Translations under genes and position numbers: made by a program | Notes under the pieces: model-generated | Seen by the model: the letters and a program-made list of their open reading frames with translations, nothing else | The model's database searches: none | What the model was told of the DNA's origin: nothing | NCBI GenBank assembly: GCA_001316125.1 | Contig: BBCS01000001.1 | Span: 1 to 64,000, forward strand | Reading direction: 5' to 3' | DNA from: Vulcanisaeta distributa JCM 11213 | GTDB taxonomy: Archaea; Thermoproteota; Thermoprotei; Thermoproteales; Thermocladiaceae | Length of the DNA: 64,000 nucleotides | Part shown: positions 60,913 through 64,000 of the stretch, piece by piece | How the letters are laid out: every line of letters begins with the position of its first letter | Numbering within the stretch: the stretch's first letter is position 1

Positions 60913-60922
60913 AGTTTATAAC
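60913..60922 (+). promoter_or_regulatory. TATA box for the molybdopterin enzyme gene
   Basis: AGTTTATAAC lies 28-37 nt before the ATG at 60950, supporting that start over the upstream GTG at 60929. Confidence 0.5.
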
Positions 60923-60949
60923 TAGTACGTGATTGACCACTTGATTAAC

Positions 60950-62733
60950 ATGGTGATTGCATGCACGAGGGACTGCTACGACACATGCATATTCGATGAG
61001 AATTACAGACCGCTTAGCATATTCCCGATTAATGGCTTCACATGTGCTAGGGGGGGCAGGGCTGACTTAATTAGGAATGAGAGGAATAGGGTTACTTCGG
61101 CTTACATAGATGGTAAGGAGGTTAGTATTGACGAGGCCATTAAATACGTAGCGAAGCTATTCAGGGAGGTCATAAAGAGGGATCCAGCAAGGATACTGCG
61201 TACGGATTATGACGGAAACCAGGGATTACTCACGTGGTATTTCCCAGACAGGTTGTTTAATGTAATTGGTGCATCACAGACTGATAGGTCCATATGCTCT
61301 GCGGAGGGCCATGCAGCTATTAGGGCGCATTATGGCACCAGCATGGGTGCTCTGCCCGAGGATTTCGTTAGGTATAGGGCTGTCGTATTCTGGGCGTTTC
61401 CAGCCAGTGTGTCGGCGCCTCATATATGGGCCTTATTCATTAGGAAGTTCAGGGTGGCGATTGATGTTAGGTTCAGCGACACAGCTAGGAAGTCAGATAA
61501 AGCAATAATAGTTAGGCCTGGCACTGATGTGTTCCTGGCACTTGGTGTAATTAAGGTCTTGATTGAGGAGGGCCTCGTTGAGGGTAGGGTTAGGCATTTC
61601 GAGGATTTGGCAAGTTACGTTGGGAGGTTCTCTCTTGATTACTTATCGAGGGTTAGTGGCGTGCCTGTTAATGGCATTAGGTGGCTTGCCGAGTTTTACC
61701 ATGATTATAAACCATTAACACTGATTGGCTTTGCCCTTGGTCGTTCATTAAACGGCGGTGATGCCATTGGCATGATTTCGCTAATCCCGGCCCTAATCGG
61801 TCTTGAGAGGGGTTATTACTACTCGAATTCCCTGGGTTGGGGAATAGACTTTGATTACCTTAGGGGCCTTCACATGGCTAAGTCATCCAGGGTTATACCC
61901 ATGGCGGATTTTGGGGGGGATTACATTGAGCGCGGTGATGTGGATATTGTATATGCCTGGAATGAGAACCCTGCGGTTACCCTGCCAGGTGGTGATAAGT
62001 TGATTGAGGCTGTTCGTGAGGGCAGTGTCGCATTAATCGTTCATGACCCGTACTGGTCTGAAACGGCTAAGCTGGCTAATGTCGTTATTCCAGCGCCAAC
62101 ATTCCTTGAGAAGTATGACGTAATTTATAGTTATTGGCATGACTACCTGGTTTACAACGAGCCAATTAAGTCTCCTAGGGGTATAACGGAGGTTGACTTA
62201 ATACGTAAATTAGCTAAGGAGCTCGAGATCTCTCATCCACTGCTTCTTGAGGATCCCTGGGATGCCGTTGATAAGGCCATAAGGCCTGCCGGCGTTACTT
62301 TGGAGGAGCTTAGGGTGAGGAAAATTGTTAAGGTAAAGCCGAGGTACTTACCCACGAACGAGCCTGACGCACTTCCACTGCCTAATCCCGTAGAGCCTAG
62401 TGAATTGAGTGATAATGAGGTTCGCTTAGTCTTTACCTCGCATCCGCTTTATACGAATACGCAGTTCCGTGAGGTTTACGGTAATCTAGAGTCTGTGGTT
62501 TATACCCATGATTATGAGGGTGTCGTTGTTCTAGAGAATGAGTTTGGTGCTGTTAGGGTTAAGGCTGTTAGGATAGTAATGTGCCTCCTGGTGTGGCGTT
62601 GATTTATAAGAGTAGCCTTATCGACCTTGATGGTAAGCCGATAAATACCCTCACAGGCCGTGTTAAGGGTAAGTATGCAGGTACGCCATTACTTAATGGC
62701 GTTAAGGTTAGGATTAGGGTTGCAAATAAATGA
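60950..62733 (+). CDS. Molybdopterin oxidoreductase (Mo/W-bisMGD family, frameshifted at the 3' end)
   Basis: A member of the DMSO reductase superfamily. The N-terminal iron-sulfur site is IACTRDCYDTC with a fourth Cys in FTCARG. Further signatures are RSICSAEGHAAIRAHYG, AWNENPAVTLPGGDK, SYWSET-like DPYWSETAKLANVVIPAPTFLEK, and the C-terminal LVFTSHPLYTNTQFR. A missing base near 62580 hides the end, which runs VPPGVALIYKSSL to the TGA at 62731-62733. The merged length is about 594 residues, short for the family. No transmembrane or electron-transfer partner subunit is adjacent, so a soluble enzyme is likely. The substrate is unknown. Confidence 0.85.
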
Positions 62734-62850
62734 CATATATTTTTATCAATCCATTCATGATTAATTAAGTCACTTTCACATCATTAACGGTGATCAGTAA
62801 GTCATTAGCACCATAACCTATTGCTTGTTATCGTTATCTTTAAGGACATG

Positions 62851-62859
62851 CTTTTAAAC
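62851..62859 (+). promoter_or_regulatory. TATA box upstream of a small unknown gene
   Basis: CTTTTAAAC lies 22-30 nt before the ATG at 62881, again the leaderless spacing. Confidence 0.5.
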
Positions 62860-62880
62860 TATGCCCATTGACGGAATAAA

Positions 62881-63281
62881 ATGGTCGTTGAATTAGCCAA
62901 AAGATCTGGCAGGGATTTAAGGAGACTTTTAAGAAGATTAAATTTGGTCACGGTAGGTGTTTTGATGATAATGAATTTACATCATTATTAAGGAGCATCA
63001 ATATTAAGTTTGGCAATGATTATTGGTTATTAGGTTGGAGGGAACATAAAATTAGTACTTCCTCATCGCTCTTTGTATTGTCGCTCATTGATAGGTATAA
63101 TAGGGAATACGTGGTTAAGATTTACGTCAGCATTGGTATCATAAGCATGGTATTACCCGCAAACCAGCTTAACCTTTCCGACGAAATTTCAGGCATAACA
63201 ATGCTGATTAATGGAAATACGGCCAACCTATCAGGTAGGATACTCTGCATAACCAATGTTAAGGTTAAGGAGGTGCCTTAA
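62881..63281 (+). CDS. Hypothetical protein (frameshifted)
   Basis: With indels near 62920 and 62995 corrected, the frame gives about 133 residues: MVVELAKRSGRD, then FKKIKFGHGRCFDDNEF, INIKFGNDYWLLGWREHK and a C-terminal half rich in strands (VVKIYVSIGIISMVLP, TMLINGNTANLSGRIL). I do not recognise it. It is convergent with the radical SAM gene, three bases apart. Confidence 0.45.
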
Positions 63282-63284
63282 CGC

Positions 63285-64000
63285 CTATCCCTGCCTCTTA
63301 ACGTGAATCTTACTCCTAAGCTCCTCAATTTGCTCCCTCGTTATTCTGACATACCTGGATAATAATTCAATCGGTACATAGGCGAACCTATCACTTAATC
63401 TCCATGTTGGCCACACCTTACCGCCAATGTTAATTTTAGCACCGCAGAATTTGCACCTGCCATCCTCGGTTAAGTTAACCTCTAATATGTCGAAGCCCCT
63501 CCTCCTAATCACAACCCTGCCGCAGCTTGGGCAGTAGGTGTTTTCGAGTTTATGCCCTGGAACATTACCAATATACACGTACTTAAGTCCCTCCTCCTTA
63601 GCCACCTGGGCGTGCCTCTCCAGCGTCTCTATGGGCGTTGGTGTAGGTAATCAACCTTATAATCAGGGTGAAATCTCAGGAAATGCATTGGGGGTCTCAG
63701 GGCCTAGGTTATCCACGATCCACCTGGTCAGTTTACGGGCGTACTCCAGGTTATCGCCTATTTCGGGGGACAACGAGGTCCGTAACCTCAATGAATATCC
63801 CCCCCTTCCTCTTCATCTCAAGGAGGGTCTGGAATATGGGCTCTGGGTCTGGGACCATTGAGAATCTCCTCAGGAACTTAGGTTCTGCATTGCCCTTGAA
63901 ATCCACGGTAGCCGCATCAAGGAACTTGGATATGTAATCAACCGCCTCATCGGTCATGTATCCGTTAGTAACGAATGTATTGAATAGTCCTTTCTTCCTG
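63285..64000 (-). CDS. amrS: AmmeMemoRadiSam-system radical SAM enzyme, C-terminal part (cut by window edge, frameshifted)
   Basis: The visible part covers the barrel end and tail. It includes [39 protein letters not shown] (four C at 63766 needed in place of five), LRFHPDYKV and the C-terminal [13 protein letters not shown] with ENTYCPSCG and CKFCGAK zinc-ribbon-like pairs. In many archaea and bacteria this enzyme is found with Memo-like and AMMECR1 genes; its reaction is not established. The N-terminal CxxxCxxC cluster lies outside the window. Sequence breaks near 63660, 63688 and 63766 are all single-base. Confidence 0.85.

Larger units (their letters stand above)
66..63805. repeat. Dispersed runs of seven G or C (about 100 copies)
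   Basis: About 100 runs of exactly seven G or C are spread over the window, for example at 66, 592, 983, 2024, 5454, 6724, 14814, 14853, 17524, 17584, 24406, 24455, 24478, 31859, 31884, 35372, 35623, 35669, 51870, 51932, 51953, 52010 and 61913. Runs of eight occur at about 15929, 27789, 31105, 35285, 36127, 40633 and 53243. Runs of six (5102, 10918, 25688, 34681, 45173, 59149, 59246) and most runs of five (1516, 4042, 10981, 20102, 26970, 32205, 33066, 44237, 49145, 63688, 63766) lie where a gene changes frame. The runs occur in all three codon phases and also outside genes (about 8586 and 37016, and in the tRNA-Ala intron). In well-conserved proteins each run of seven adds one Gly or Pro. 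Counts are by eye. The best reading is expansion of four-base tracts. Confidence 0.9.

Noticed and set aside
66..63805. Programmed ribosomal frameshifting at G-rich slippery sites
   Set aside because: The required shift differs from site to site (+1, +2 or none), sites occur in housekeeping genes that lack frameshifting elsewhere, and other breaks involve no G run.
66..63805. G-quadruplex or regulatory motif role for the G7 runs
   Set aside because: The runs are single, not clustered in fours, lie on either strand and in all codon phases, and alter conserved protein motifs; no placement relative to promoters is evident.
1..64000. CRISPR array or cas genes
   Set aside because: No regularly spaced direct repeats and no Cas protein signature were seen.

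Overview
The window looks like a chromosome segment of a hyperthermophilic or thermoacidophilic crenarchaeon of the order Thermoproteales, closest in style to Vulcanisaeta, Caldivirga or Thermocladium. The evidence is: moderate GC content; an archaeal histone; a crenarchaeal Rpb8-type RNA polymerase subunit; a B-family polymerase with a crenarchaeal-type PCNA; NucS; members of the PaREP1 and PaREP2b protein families; tRNA genes with very short or non-canonical introns; and TATA boxes placed 25-35 nt upstream of start codons, as expected for leaderless transcripts. The genus is inference.

The dominant property of the sequence is technical or mutational. By eye there are about 100 runs of exactly seven G or C, against a few expected by chance, and almost no runs of five or six except where a gene loses its frame. 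Where the protein family is well conserved, a run of seven adds one extra residue to a motif (S13 VRG-G-QRT, NadM HxG-G-H, glutamate dehydrogenase SRG-G-Y, SdhA SRG-G-AH). A run of six gives a +2 frameshift and a run of five a +1 frameshift. The ancestral tract therefore seems to have been four (sometimes five) bases, lengthened by 1-3, most often 3. A second class of errors removes one base from short two- or three-base runs. About 35 genes are fragmented as a result. I have merged the pieces when both halves belong to one family and give the merged spans. I favour a consensus artefact because essential genes and catalytic motifs are hit.

Layout: 0-1.3 kb, archaeosine TGT (partial), Sm-like protein and RpoG. 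1.4-4.6 kb, a divergent TFB and a type IV pilus or secretion ATPase with membrane partners. 4.6-9.6 kb, thermosome, Dph2, a lysine methyltransferase, SpeD, histone and XPF nuclease. 9.7-19.8 kb, transporter, phosphoribosyltransferase, NucS, citrate synthase, NadM, tRNA-Asn, flavodiiron protein, glutamate dehydrogenase, PadR and a CDP-alcohol transferase. 19.8-22.5 kb, DNA polymerase B. 22.6-27.3 kb, a CPBP protease, a split CobB/CobQ-like amidotransferase pair, HAD phosphatases and aconitase X. 27.4-36.9 kb, TiaS, PCNA and a nucleotide-sugar block (GlmS and two nucleotidyltransferases), with Nep1 and S13. 37-47.5 kb, helical proteins, CCA-adding enzyme, a hexulose-phosphate synthase-like protein, a tRNA guanosine methyltransferase, DUF373, SdhA, Trm112 and DUF211. 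47.5-54.3 kb, SagB-like oxidoreductase, amino acid permease, translin, glycerate kinase, Clp1/Grc3 kinase, GNAT and tRNA-Ala.

The region 54.4-59.7 kb is accessory. A PaREP1 gene directly follows tRNA-Ala, and an amidohydrolase gene is cut in two by about 2.6 kb carrying a PaREP2b gene on the opposite strand. The last part holds an FAD oxidoreductase divergent from a molybdopterin enzyme, a small unknown protein and the end of a radical SAM (AmmeMemoRadiSam) gene.
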